From Nostoc sp. B(2019) (lineage in GTDB: Bacteria; Cyanobacteriota; Cyanobacteriia; Cyanobacteriales; Nostocaceae), in assembly GCF_010091925.1 (NCBI RefSeq), contig NZ_WVID01000006.1, forward strand, positions 141,775 through 205,774: a stretch of 64,000 bases of DNA, written 5' to 3'. The notes below the pieces were generated by a model, which ran no database searches, was not told where the DNA came from, and saw nothing but the letters and a program-made list of their open reading frames with translations. Below, piece by piece: positions 38,445 to 47,577 of the stretch. The translations under genes and the position numbers were made by a program. Each line of letters opens with the position of its first letter. Position 1 is the stretch's first letter.

Positions 38445-39347
38445 TTAATCAAGTTGAGTACTGTAAGCACTAAAACCATAAGCCAAAGTTCCTTTCAAAG
38501 CATCTGATGGCTTGAGACTTCTGTTAATAGCTTTAGCAAAAGGCATTGGAATCCCTTTGATGGTTTCCGGTAAAATTGCATATTCTTCTGTGGGTTCGAC
38601 AGTGTACTGCGGACACTTCGTTTTTATGCCAGCATCAGCCAACATTTCCTCAATTTCAATGGCTGAATATTGCTTAAGATAAACCGGGTTTCTTGAAAAT
38701 AGGTTCAGCCTTCTAATAAAGTTGTGAATAATATGAGAAGGACAGAACTTGTTGTGAAAAGAATGATTGAAAACAAAAATTCCACCAGGCTTGAGTACGC
38801 GAGATATTTCAGCCAACAGATTTCTTAATTGTGCATCTGGTATATGCATAAAGACGCAGTTAGAAATTACCAAATCTATAGAATTATCTTCTAGAGGCAA
38901 GATTTCCGCAGAAGTGCAAATTAAGTTAAATTCAGAACCAGGGAAAAAATCATATTCTTGTTTAACCTTAATTAAACGACGTAACAGAGGTTCAGAAATA
39001 TCAATCCCATAATATTTTTGGCATCTCAAATTTTTATCTTTAGAGAGATGTAAAGGAGCGCGACCGTAACCACAACCTAGTTCTAGAATAGAATCTACAG
39101 ATTTATTTAGAGGGAATTTATTCCAAGTACCTCCAGGCCTGCCAGTTAATAGAGTGTAATCTTCTTTAATAGGTGAAGTTTCTGCAAGTTGCTCAATTTT
39201 TTGGGAACCATAGTATGTTTTACCAATTTTGTCCCATGTTTGTTTGTGTTTAGTCTTATTTAACTGTTCGTAGTCACTAGGAAAATAAATTCCATCTTGT
39301 AATTCAAAGTCATTCAGACTGAATTTAGCATTTGCTAATTGAGTCAT
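38445..39347 (-). CDS. Class I SAM-dependent methyltransferase
   Basis: A 300-residue protein with a methyltransferase-11-type core: motif I ILELGCGYGRAPLHL (about 87-101), motif II YGIDISEPLLRRL, motif IV VISNCVFMHIPD and the post-IV region VLKPGGIFVFNHSF. The N-terminal 60 residues resemble a methyltransferase that works on a larger acceptor. The substrate is unknown. It is divergent from the flavoenzyme at 39539. Confidence 0.85.
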   Translation of the reverse strand: MTQLANAKFSLNDFELQDGIYFPSDYEQLNKTKHKQTWDKIGKTYYGSQKIEQLAETSPIKEDYTLLTGRPGGTWNKFPLNKSVDSILELGCGYGRAPLHLSKDKNLRCQKYYGIDISEPLLRRLIKVKQEYDFFPGSEFNLICTSAEILPLEDNSIDLVISNCVFMHIPDAQLRNLLAEISRVLKPGGIFVFNHSFHNKFCPSHIIHNFIRRLNLFSRNPVYLKQYSAIEIEEMLADAGIKTKCPQYTVEPTEEYAILPETIKGIPMPFAKAINRSLKPSDALKGTLAYGFSAYSTQLD

Positions 39348-39538
39348 TAGGATTATGCCTCATGAAGAGTTAAGTCTGTTCTCTGTTATACTCTCAACTC
39401 AGCATTATCAGCAAGTATCATTTACTTAGTCGCCTAGAATGAGTCGATAAAAGAAAGAATTATTTTTCTAAAGTCTAATAACCTCCTGAAGCTTATCTGA
39501 ACGCAAGTTCGGATACATTAGTTGATGGGCTACAACAA

Positions 39539-41059
39539 TTGGAGGCTAGGATGATAGAAGAGTCACAAAAAAAACGAGTGGTAGTTGTAGGTGCAGGTTG
39601 GGCTGGTTTAGGAGCAACCTACCATTTGTCAAGACAAGGTTATGATGTGACACTTCTAGAAGCTGGCCCCTATCCTGGTGGACTGGTAGCAGGTTGGAAA
39701 ACAGGAGCAGGAAAATCTGTAGAAGCGGGTATTCATGGTTTCTGGTATCCTTACAGAAATATTTTTTCTTTAATCAATGAATTAGGAATTAACCCCTTTA
39801 CTACTTGGACTCGTTCCTCGCAATATTCGCCAGCTGGTTTGGAAGTTGAATCACCGATTTTTCAAGACTTACCTAGACTTCCCTCCCCAGTAGGAACTTT
39901 TCTCTACACTCAGTTTAAACGGCTACCACTAATTGACCGTCTCAGTGCCCTGCCTTTACTTTATGCTGTTGTAGATTTTGACAATACTGATGCAGCTTGG
40001 CGACGTTATGACTTTGTAACTGCCCGTGAGTTGTTCAAAGATTTTGGCGTTTCTGCGCGACTTTACCGAGAAGCCTTTGAACCAATGTTGTTAGTAGGCT
40101 TGTTTGCCCCTGGCGAACAATGTTCAGCTGCCGCAACTTTAGGGATGCTTTACTTTTTTATTTTGGCGCATCAACCAGATTTTGATGTGGTTTGGTGTCG
40201 AGGAACTGTAGGGGAAAAGATATTTCGTCCTTGGGTGGAACGTATTGAAACTGATGCACGAGTTCTTCCCCAGCGCCGGGTTACAGACTTAATTATTGAT
40301 AATAATCAGCGAGCAACAGGTGTAGTTTGCGGTGACGAAGTATTTGATGCCGATGCTGTAATTTTTGCAGTAGGTATTACTGGCATGAAGAAAATTGTCT
40401 CAACTAGCCCTAACTTACAAAGCCGTGAAGAATTCCGCAATTTGAGCAATTTAGGGGCAATTGATGTTTTAGCAACTCGGTTGTGGTTTGACCGTAAAAT
40501 TGATATACCTCGTCCTTCTAATGCTTGCTTTGGGTTCGACACAACTACAGGATGGACGTTTTTTGACTTGAATGCTCTACATGATGAATATAAAAATGAG
40601 CCAGGAACAGTTATTGAAGCTGACTTCTATCATGCAAATCAGTTTCTAAGTTTGAGTGATGAGGAAATTGTGACAATAGTTCAGCGTTATTTAGCAACTT
40701 GTGTGCCAGCATTTCGGGAGGCGAAGGTAATTGATAGCAGTGTGATTCGGCTACCAAATGCGGTGACTCACTTTGCACCTGGTAGCTATCGTTATATGTT
40801 GCCAGCTAAGACGAGTTTTGAAAATGTGTTTATGAGTGGGGATTGGATTGCAAACCGTCACGGTTCCTGGTCACAGGAAAAGGCTTATGTTACTGGTTTG
40901 GAGGCGGCAAATTTAGTAGTGTCCTATTTGGGTCAAGGCACAACCGCGGAAATTTTACCAGTTGAGGAGGATGAGGTACATATACAAGTGGCAAGAACAC
41001 TCAACCAAACAGTACGTAACTTGGGTAAATCTATTCTGCCTGACTTTTGGTTGCCGTAA
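39539..41059 (+). CDS. FAD-dependent oxidoreductase, carotenoid desaturase-like
   Basis: A 506-residue amine-oxidase/phytoene-desaturase superfamily flavoprotein. The dinucleotide motif is VVVVGAGWAGLGATYHLSRQGYDVTLLEAGPYPGG (about 14-48), and FAD is closed by the C-terminal MSGDWIANRHGSWSQEKAYVTGLEAAN. It resembles zeta-carotene desaturase and CrtU/CruE-type enzymes, but the exact substrate cannot be set. ATG at 39539 or the Met4 codon 39551 could be used. The gene is isolated, not with other carotenoid genes. Confidence 0.8.
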   Translation: MEARMIEESQKKRVVVVGAGWAGLGATYHLSRQGYDVTLLEAGPYPGGLVAGWKTGAGKSVEAGIHGFWYPYRNIFSLINELGINPFTTWTRSSQYSPAGLEVESPIFQDLPRLPSPVGTFLYTQFKRLPLIDRLSALPLLYAVVDFDNTDAAWRRYDFVTARELFKDFGVSARLYREAFEPMLLVGLFAPGEQCSAAATLGMLYFFILAHQPDFDVVWCRGTVGEKIFRPWVERIETDARVLPQRRVTDLIIDNNQRATGVVCGDEVFDADAVIFAVGITGMKKIVSTSPNLQSREEFRNLSNLGAIDVLATRLWFDRKIDIPRPSNACFGFDTTTGWTFFDLNALHDEYKNEPGTVIEADFYHANQFLSLSDEEIVTIVQRYLATCVPAFREAKVIDSSVIRLPNAVTHFAPGSYRYMLPAKTSFENVFMSGDWIANRHGSWSQEKAYVTGLEAANLVVSYLGQGTTAEILPVEEDEVHIQVARTLNQTVRNLGKSILPDFWLP

Positions 41060-41205
41060 TCAGTAGACTTCTTGCAGAAATCGTAACGTAAGACTAAAGG
41101 GAACCATAGATGAACACAGAGAAAAGTCAGAGCGGCAAAAGCCACCGCTTTTAACTCCAGTATAAACACTGATATTTGTCTGTGGTTCGATTTAATAAAT
41201 CTCGA

Positions 41206-41375
41206 CTTAAAAGTAGAAGGGCTTAATTAAACGAGAGCTAGTAGTAAGCGGCTCTAGCCCTTAAGAACCTTATCTTATATAAAGCTATAGAGCGATAAAT
41301 CGCTCTCTCCGAGACGCTACGCGAACACTACGAACAAAAGTTTTATCTTACATTTAATTACGTCTACCTACTTAC
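41206..41375. mobile_element. MITE-like repeat element, copy B
   Basis: Nearly identical to the element at 26098-26244 over the core: AGTAGAAGGGCTTAATTAAACGAG, AGCTAGTAGTAAGCGGCTCTAGCCCTT, the AGAGCGATAAATCGCTCT hairpin and GAGACGCTACGCGAACACTACGAAC. It has a slightly longer spacer (ACCTTATCTTATATAAAGC) and a degraded right end (CTACCTACTTACG). It has no coding capacity and lies between the flavoenzyme gene and rsgA copy 2. Confidence 0.6.
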
Positions 41376-41420
41376 GAGAGGTCTAATTATCAATCATCAG
41401 CCTAATTTACTGTTCACTGT

Positions 41421-42482
41421 TTAACGCTTGTTGTGATATCGCATAGCTTTATGAATCTTCTTCCATCGTTCTTTCTCAACTAGCTGCGCCCTTTGGTCTT
41501 GTTTACGAGTCAGGTAGTTGAGTTCTTTTTGCAGTTTTTGGTAGCTGAGAAACCTAGAGTAGTCAAGTTTCCCCTCTGCTAATGCCTGCTGCACTGCACA
41601 ATCAGGTTCGTTATCATGCTGACAATTGCGGAAACGGCACTCTTGCGCTAGAGTCTCGATGTCTGCAAAAGTCTCTTGCAAACCCTCATCACCTGCCCAA
41701 ATTTGGATTTCCCGCATTCCTGGGGTATCCATAATTAAGCCACCAGCCGACAGCAAAATTAACTCGCGATGAGTTGTCGTGTGTCTACCTCGGTCATCGC
41801 CTTGTCGCACTGCTTGCACAGCTTGTACAGATGTTCCCTGAAGTTGGTTAGTGATGGTGGATTTACCAACACCAGAAGACCCCAACAAAGCAACTGTCTG
41901 TCCTAGTTGTAAATAAGGTTTCAAGGCATCCAATCCTTGATGATTAGTGGCACTTAAGAAAACAATGGGTACACCTAAAGCAACTGCTTCCACTTCAGCT
42001 AAGCACTTTTCCAGCGAGTTGCATAAATCTGATTTGTTTAAGACAATGACCGGATTTGCACCACTTTCCCAAGCCAGAATTAGATAACGCTCAATTCTTC
42101 TGGGGTTAAAGTTGCCATCTAGCCCTGAGACTAAGAAGACAGTATCAATGTTAGTTGCAACAATTTGTTCTTCCATTTTACTACCCACCGTCTTACGAGA
42201 AAATTTGCTTTTTCTGGGCAAAATCTCGTGGATAGTTGCTCGTTTTTCAGACTCTCTCACACTAATAACAACCCAATCTCCTACTGCTGGAAAGTCTTGA
42301 GCTTGAGAAGCCCGATGCCGCAGTTTTCCTGTAACTTCTGCTGAAAGTTCTCCGTTTTCAGTATAGAGGATGTAAGTATTTCTGTATTCGATAGCAACCC
42401 TACCAACGTGAAATTCTTGTTGACGATAGGGTTCAAAGCTGTGAGCAAAAACGTCACTCCAGCCTAAGTAATTCAAATTCAT
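41421..42482 (-). CDS. rsgA: Ribosome small-subunit GTPase RsgA, copy 2
   Basis: A second, diverged RsgA/YjeQ. The start is placed at ATG 42482 ([16 protein letters not shown]), the family start; the upstream in-frame extension to 42545 is not conserved. Circularly permuted order: OB fold, G4 (LNKSDLC), G1 ([10 protein letters not shown]), G3 (DTPGMRE), then the zinc motif ([14 protein letters not shown]) and a basic tail ([23 protein letters not shown]) ending like bacterial members. It is 353 residues. Many cyanobacteria carry both forms; copy 1 is at 9211. Confidence 0.92.
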   Translation of the reverse strand: MNLNYLGWSDVFAHSFEPYRQQEFHVGRVAIEYRNTYILYTENGELSAEVTGKLRHRASQAQDFPAVGDWVVISVRESEKRATIHEILPRKSKFSRKTVGSKMEEQIVATNIDTVFLVSGLDGNFNPRRIERYLILAWESGANPVIVLNKSDLCNSLEKCLAEVEAVALGVPIVFLSATNHQGLDALKPYLQLGQTVALLGSSGVGKSTITNQLQGTSVQAVQAVRQGDDRGRHTTTHRELILLSAGGLIMDTPGMREIQIWAGDEGLQETFADIETLAQECRFRNCQHDNEPDCAVQQALAEGKLDYSRFLSYQKLQKELNYLTRKQDQRAQLVEKERWKKIHKAMRYHNKR

Positions 42483-42661
42483 TGATGTTTCCTCGATGTG
42501 TGCTGCTTGTTTTGCACAAGGCTGCACAGAGGAGAACACTTCCATACTTTTCTTTCCGACCCAGACGACTGCTATGGCTCTGCGAATTTGTAGACGCCTG
42601 GTAGACGCAAAGCGGCTTCTCGAAGTCTAGTAATTGATATGAAAGTGTCTGTATCTGGTTT

Positions 42662-42760
42662 TCATTCCTGTAAGAAGGAGGACTGAACAAGAATCTCTGT
42701 GCCTTGTGTCCGTTGGATTGGGATGGTCAAAGTAACCCGGACTGCTAGAAACTCAGTCAT
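42662..42760 (-). CDS. Possible 32-residue small protein or leader with a strong RBS
   Basis: An open frame of 32 codons (MTEFLAVRVTLTIPIQRTQG...SSFLQE). It is preceded by an almost ideal Shine-Dalgarno AAGGAGG with a 7-nt spacer to the ATG at 42760. It lies about 180 bp upstream of rsgA copy 2, same strand, and repeat DNA follows. It could be a leader peptide, a small protein, or the 5' remnant of a gene cut by repeats. Not recognised. Confidence 0.35.
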   Translation of the reverse strand: MTEFLAVRVTLTIPIQRTQGTEILVQSSFLQE

Positions 42761-43254
42761 AGTTCTTCCTCCTTTTGTACTACAAAAATAATCTACATTA
42801 TTACATCAGCTTATTGTACAGGACTTACGCAAAATTATGAAAAAAACGTAGACGGTTAGCGACTTGCCGTAGGCTACTGCGTTTGGTAAAGCTGTTTTCG
42901 TAGTGTAGGACTTGTTTTGTACCCCTACAGGGAAGTTCGCTACACTAACAGAATGAAAAAATATATCTTAATCAAACTTGTCACACTACACAAACCTTTT
43001 ACTACTTCACGACTGCGATAGAGGCTTCTGTGATGGCTAACGCGTTAGTTATGGGTGACTTCGCGCTATAAAAAGAATAATCAAGACTAAAAAGAATGTG
43101 TATTATTATAAGCGCTAAACCGTCCTTTATCTTGTGTCCACCGCTGCGCGGAGTCTAGGATTAAAAGTCCAGAGTCCGAAGTAATTTAGACTCTTAACTA
43201 TTGATTCTTGACTATTGGCTCTTGACTCTTGACTACTGACAAAAAGTAACACTC
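42761..43254. repeat. Intergenic repeats upstream of the ABC ATPase gene
   Basis: About 500 bp of mosaic repeats (GCCGTAGGCTACTGCG, TTCGTAGTGTAGG, GGGAAGTTCGC) to about 43080. Then comes an STRR array of TTGACTC/TTGACTA units at about 43195-43240 just before the GTG start of the ABC ATPase. No gene is supported. Confidence 0.45.
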
Positions 43255-44541
43255 GTGACGCAAGTTGTTTTAGAAAACGTTTATAAAAGTTTCTCCTCGC
43301 GTAAAGGGGAAAATGTTGTCTCACCTAACCAACTCCCACTCAAACATGGGGAGGAGACTGATGCAGCGCGAGAACGTGCAGAAAGCGTCAATGTCTTGCG
43401 GCGGATTAACCTGACGATCGCAGATGGGGAGTTCATGGTGCTGGTGGGGCCTTCTGGTTGTGGTAAAAGCACTCTTTTGCGGTTAATTGCTGGCTTGGAA
43501 GTAATGACAGGCGGCAATATTTGGGTAGGCGATCGCTTAATCAATGACTTACCACCCAAAGAACGAGATATCGCAATGGTGTTTCAAAATTACGCCCTCT
43601 ACCCGCACATGACGGTGTACGACAATATTGCCTTTGGACTGCGCCGCCGGGGAGGAGGGGGAGCAGGGGAGGAAGGAATTGCCAAATGGACAGAAAATTT
43701 ACTTGTGGGTGTAACCAGAAAGTTGCCTAAAGGACTCCGCTACATTTCTGACAAGGAACGAGTGGTGAATGAGCAGGTGCGTAGTGTTGCTCAACTGTTG
43801 CAAATTGAAACTTTGTTGAATCGCTTACCCAAACAACTGTCTGGGGGGCAAAGACAACGAGTTGCACTAGGACGAGCGATCGCGCGTAATCCCCAAGTGT
43901 TTTTAATGGATGAACCGCTTTCAAACTTAGATGCCAAACTGCGTGCAGAAACCCGCGCCCAAATTGTCAAATTACAACGCCATCTAGGTACAACGACGAT
44001 TTACGTCACCCATGACCAAACAGAAGCGATGACAATGGGCGATCGCATCGCCATTATGTCTGAGGGGAAGATTCAACAAGTTGCTGCACCATTGGAACTT
44101 TACAACTACCCTGCTAACCGTTTTGTGGCAGAGTTCATTGGCTCACCGCCGATGAATTTCATTCCTGTGGAATTTCATGCTCCCCTGCTAATTACTCATT
44201 CTCAGTTTCGTTTGACACTTCCAGAAGTCTGGGGAAAAGCTCTGCAAAAATACGATGGGCAAACCCTAATTTTAGGTATTCGTCCAGAACACTTAAGTTT
44301 GAGTGCGCCTGCTACTAAGAATCTACCAGCGCAAGTAGACGTGGTGGAGAACCTTGGCAACGATAGTTTTCTTAGCGTCAGACTTGCCGAACCAGGTTCT
44401 AATGCCAATACAGGCAATTATCTGCAAGTGCGAGTACCACCAGACCGATTAGTACGTACGGGTGAGCAATTGTGGTTATCGCTGAGTCCCGATAAAATTC
44501 ACTTTTTTGAGCCGGAAACTGAACTAGCGATATTTCCTTAA
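43255..44541 (+). CDS. Sugar-type (MalK/UgpC) ABC transporter ATPase with insertion
   Basis: A 428-residue ATP-binding subunit. Motifs: Walker A GPSGCGKSTLL (about 72-82), Q-loop VFQNYALYPHMTVYDNIAFGL, signature LSGGQRQRVALGRAI, Walker B VFLMDEPLSNLDA and H-loop YVTHDQTEA. A C-terminal TOBE-like regulatory domain (LGIRPEHLSL) is present. About 40 extra residues (GGGGAGEEGIAKWTENLL... to VNEQ) lie between Q-loop and signature, beginning in a G-rich repeat. The N-terminus also has a linker insert (about 17-45). GTG start. It probably energises sugar or glycerol-phosphate uptake; membrane partners are not nearby. Confidence 0.88.
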   Translation: MTQVVLENVYKSFSSRKGENVVSPNQLPLKHGEETDAARERAESVNVLRRINLTIADGEFMVLVGPSGCGKSTLLRLIAGLEVMTGGNIWVGDRLINDLPPKERDIAMVFQNYALYPHMTVYDNIAFGLRRRGGGGAGEEGIAKWTENLLVGVTRKLPKGLRYISDKERVVNEQVRSVAQLLQIETLLNRLPKQLSGGQRQRVALGRAIARNPQVFLMDEPLSNLDAKLRAETRAQIVKLQRHLGTTTIYVTHDQTEAMTMGDRIAIMSEGKIQQVAAPLELYNYPANRFVAEFIGSPPMNFIPVEFHAPLLITHSQFRLTLPEVWGKALQKYDGQTLILGIRPEHLSLSAPATKNLPAQVDVVENLGNDSFLSVRLAEPGSNANTGNYLQVRVPPDRLVRTGEQLWLSLSPDKIHFFEPETELAIFP

Positions 44542-44679
44542 AATCTGTCTTTTATTTGACGTTTGATGTCAACCAATCCCGAACAGCGTTGCAAGGCAAT
44601 CGCACCATCCAAAAGTGCTTACTAGCCAAGCATTTCACGTACAATGCTTGTGCTATTTATTAGGTTTTTGATGCTTAAC

Positions 44680-45372
44680 TCAGGCATCAATACTAAGCAC
44701 AGATTTATAAGCTTTAACTTGCAAATCAATTCCTGTAATGGCTGTGCCAACTACAACAGCGTAAGCCCCTAAATCTAATGCTTTACGAGCCATTTCAGGT
44801 GAAGAAATACCGCCTTCACAAATCGCGGGAATGTCTAACTGTTGCACTATCTGCGTGAGGAGTTCCCAGCCAGGAGGACGGTAATTACTTTCGAGAGTGT
44901 AGCCGTAAAGAGTTGTGCCCACAATATCAGCACCGGCATCTGCGGCTGCTTTTGCCGCCTCAATTGTATCCACATCTGCCATCACTGGTTTACTCAATTC
45001 CTGATGAATTCGGGCAATAATATCTGCAATTTTTTCACCACCAGGACGCTTTCTGCATGTTGCATCTATGGCAATAATATCCGCTCCTGCTTTTGCAACA
45101 GCAGCCGCATGGTGAAACTGTGGCGTAATGTATACATCAGATTCAGCTATTACTTGCTTCCATAGACCAATAATTGGCACTTTCACCCTTTCACGCACGG
45201 CACTAATGTGACTTGGCGTGTCAATCCGCACACCTGCCGCACCATTATTTACGGCAGCTTTTGCCATTGCTGCGATTATTACTGGCTCATGCAATGGTGA
45301 ATCAACAGGTGCTTGACAGGATATAATCAGTCCCCTGCTTAAGCTTTGAATTGGGCATTGGGCATTGGGCAT
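44680..45372 (-). CDS. nanE: N-acetylmannosamine-6-phosphate 2-epimerase NanE-like
   Basis: A 230-residue TIM-barrel epimerase converting ManNAc-6-P to GlcNAc-6-P. Family pieces are GLIISCQAPVDSPLHEPVIIAAMAKAAVNNGAAGVRID, IIGLWKQ, the catalytic region ADIIAIDATCRKRPGG and VDTIEAAKAAADAGADIVGTTLYGYT, and EGGISSPEMARKALDLGAYAVVVG. The only upstream Met is in the STRR GGGCATT x3 (45355-45374). The repeat therefore supplies ATG and about 10 leading codons (MPNAQCPIQSL). It lies beside glmS-linked amino-sugar metabolism in function but not in position. Confidence 0.85.
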   Translation of the reverse strand: MPNAQCPIQSLSRGLIISCQAPVDSPLHEPVIIAAMAKAAVNNGAAGVRIDTPSHISAVRERVKVPIIGLWKQVIAESDVYITPQFHHAAAVAKAGADIIAIDATCRKRPGGEKIADIIARIHQELSKPVMADVDTIEAAKAAADAGADIVGTTLYGYTLESNYRPPGWELLTQIVQQLDIPAICEGGISSPEMARKALDLGAYAVVVGTAITGIDLQVKAYKSVLSIDA

Positions 45373-45405
45373 TGGGCAAAAACTTTTGGACTCTTGACTG
45401 TTGAC

Positions 45406-47490
45406 TCAACACTCAGCACTCCTATGTATTGGTATCCATATAGTAAAAATTGAACCAATACCTACAGTGGATTCTACTTCAATCCGACCCCGATGGAGTT
45501 CCACGAGTTGTTTAGTTAAAGCCAAACCAAGTCCAGTCCCTTCGTAGCGGCGGCGATAGGGTGTATCGAGTTGCTGGAATTTTTCAAACATTAGTGGTAA
45601 CTGTTCTTCAGGAATACCAATCCCGGTGTCTTCGACTTGGAATATAGCGGTATTGTCTTCCACCCAAAGGCGTAAAGTAACACTACCACCTTCGGGAGTA
45701 AACTTAATGGCATTGGTTAATAGATTCCAGAGAACTTGCTCTACTCGCCCTGCATCCGCAGTAAAGCGATCGCGCCGTGGGTCAATTTGCAAATCGAGTT
45801 TAAGACTGACTTGCTCGCTAGTCGCTTTTTCTAGCAGTGATTCCACAGTATTTTCTGCAATTTTTGTCAAGGAAAATTCTGAAATATTTAAAACTGCCTT
45901 ACCAGCCTCGATTTGAGATAAATCCAGGATGTCATTAATCATGTCTAATAAATGTTCTCCACTGTCGTGGATTGTTTGCAGATAACCCCTTTGTCGTTGA
46001 CTCAACTCACCCAAAGGCCAACGTAACAAAGTCGAAGACATACCAATGACGTAAGTTAAAGGAGTAAGCAATTCATGGCTGATGGTGGCGAGAAATTCAC
46101 TTTTGAGGCGACTAGCGGCTTCGGCGGCGAGTAAGGCGTCACGTAGTGCCATTGTGCGCTCAATCACTCGTTGTTCGAGAGTTTGTTTTTCTTGGGTGAG
46201 CGTTCGCGCAGCGTCTCGTAGCGATCGCATTAACTCAGTTTGGTGAATTGCGATCGCTAATTGCTCTGCGATCGAGGTCAGCAAGCTCTTTTCGCTCTCA
46301 GTCCACTGATGTGGTGAATTGCACTGATGAGCAATCAGCAGCCCCCACAATTTTTCTTCCAATATAATTGGTGCTGCTAACTTAGCCCGGACTTGACTTT
46401 CCCTTAAAAAATTTAACAAACACTCCTCCAGAGCGTAAGTTTTTTCCACATCATCCACAGCTAAGGTAAAGCCTCGGTTATACTTCTCCCAACATTGGGA
46501 GGTTCGCATAAAGCAATTTTGTTCCTTGTAATTCAATACTGATGGGATAGCATCTCTAGCACGGGCTTCGTAAACAATACAACCCCCATAATCTTGGTAG
46601 TCCTCAAGTGGGGGTTGGGGATTGATTGACACAGAAGATGAGTTTTGACCATTGAGTGTTGAAGCGCTAGGTACGTGAGTAGAGAAGTCAGAATACGCGT
46701 TAGCAGCACTTTGAACTAACGACTGCTTTCCGTTGAGATTGTGGCGTCTCGTTGTCGCAACTACCGTTCCATTGAGGGATGTGACCTCGGACTGGTGTTG
46801 TTGAGCCTTGACTTTGGAACCCTCAAATCTATAGATTACTAATCTGTCTAATTCTAAAAACTCACGCACCTGTGTAATGGCCGTTGCCATAATTACCGAC
46901 AAATCTAGACTTTTGCGGATTTGAGTTGTCACCTGATTCAACAACCGCTCTTGGGAAATCTGTTTTTTCAGGGCATCTTCCACAGGCTGACAGATATAAA
47001 CTTCAGGTTTAGTTGCGCTTGAAGATTCTGTCACTTCTGTGTTTTGCTGCGGTAGGAGATACTCTAATAACAACAACGTGAATTTACTTTGGAGCGTGGC
47101 ATCATTAAAACCCAGAATTTGACGATAGCGTTCAAGGTTTTGGTGAGTGTAGGAATCACGCCCAAACAAGTCTCTCAATTTCGAGATAAAGGAGGCGATC
47201 GCCTCTGAATTAAATGTCAACCTAACATTTAGACCTGAGTAAACTTCTTGCTCCCTCTGCTCTATCTTTCCCACCAAAAGCGCACTAAACCGCTCAGAAA
47301 CAACCAGTGTAAACTTTTGCCCCTGCCACTCTACAGGTAGACGAATCCGCGCCAGCACAGCTTCCGTGAGTATCAAAACTTCAGTTTCTACTGCTTGAGC
47401 CATCTGCTGGAACAATTCCCCAAGCTGATTAAATACAACTAAAGGCAAGTTTCGAGAAAAGCTCAAATCAGGAGAACTAAGCATTTTCAA
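45406..47490 (-). CDS. GAF-domain sensor histidine kinase
   Basis: A 694-residue cytoplasmic histidine kinase. A first region (about 12-145, LPLVVFNQLGELFQQM...) is not a domain I recognise. A GAF-type domain (about 185-420) follows, with a roughly 70-residue low-complexity insertion (about 225-295). Then come a coiled linker, HisKA with His472 (ATISHELLTPLTYVIG), and HATPase with N box (NLLTNAIKF), G1 (VEDTGIGIP) and G2 (GTGLGLALTK). No receiver. The GAF lacks a clear bilin Cys-His pair, so it is not obviously a cyanobacteriochrome. It is divergent from cobN with an 87-bp gap. Confidence 0.9.
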   Translation of the reverse strand: MKMLSSPDLSFSRNLPLVVFNQLGELFQQMAQAVETEVLILTEAVLARIRLPVEWQGQKFTLVVSERFSALLVGKIEQREQEVYSGLNVRLTFNSEAIASFISKLRDLFGRDSYTHQNLERYRQILGFNDATLQSKFTLLLLEYLLPQQNTEVTESSSATKPEVYICQPVEDALKKQISQERLLNQVTTQIRKSLDLSVIMATAITQVREFLELDRLVIYRFEGSKVKAQQHQSEVTSLNGTVVATTRRHNLNGKQSLVQSAANAYSDFSTHVPSASTLNGQNSSSVSINPQPPLEDYQDYGGCIVYEARARDAIPSVLNYKEQNCFMRTSQCWEKYNRGFTLAVDDVEKTYALEECLLNFLRESQVRAKLAAPIILEEKLWGLLIAHQCNSPHQWTESEKSLLTSIAEQLAIAIHQTELMRSLRDAARTLTQEKQTLEQRVIERTMALRDALLAAEAASRLKSEFLATISHELLTPLTYVIGMSSTLLRWPLGELSQRQRGYLQTIHDSGEHLLDMINDILDLSQIEAGKAVLNISEFSLTKIAENTVESLLEKATSEQVSLKLDLQIDPRRDRFTADAGRVEQVLWNLLTNAIKFTPEGGSVTLRLWVEDNTAIFQVEDTGIGIPEEQLPLMFEKFQQLDTPYRRRYEGTGLGLALTKQLVELHRGRIEVESTVGIGSIFTIWIPIHRSAEC

Positions 47491-47577
47491 TTTTCTGGTT
47501 AGAGAGGGCTGGATGCTGTGCTGAAAGGTTGTTTTGATTATGTACTAACCAACAGTTTAAAACGGTAATACAAAATT

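Noticed and set aside
47491-47577. Cobalamin riboswitch upstream of cobN
   Set aside because: The gap is only 87 bp and shows no B12-box-like sequence.
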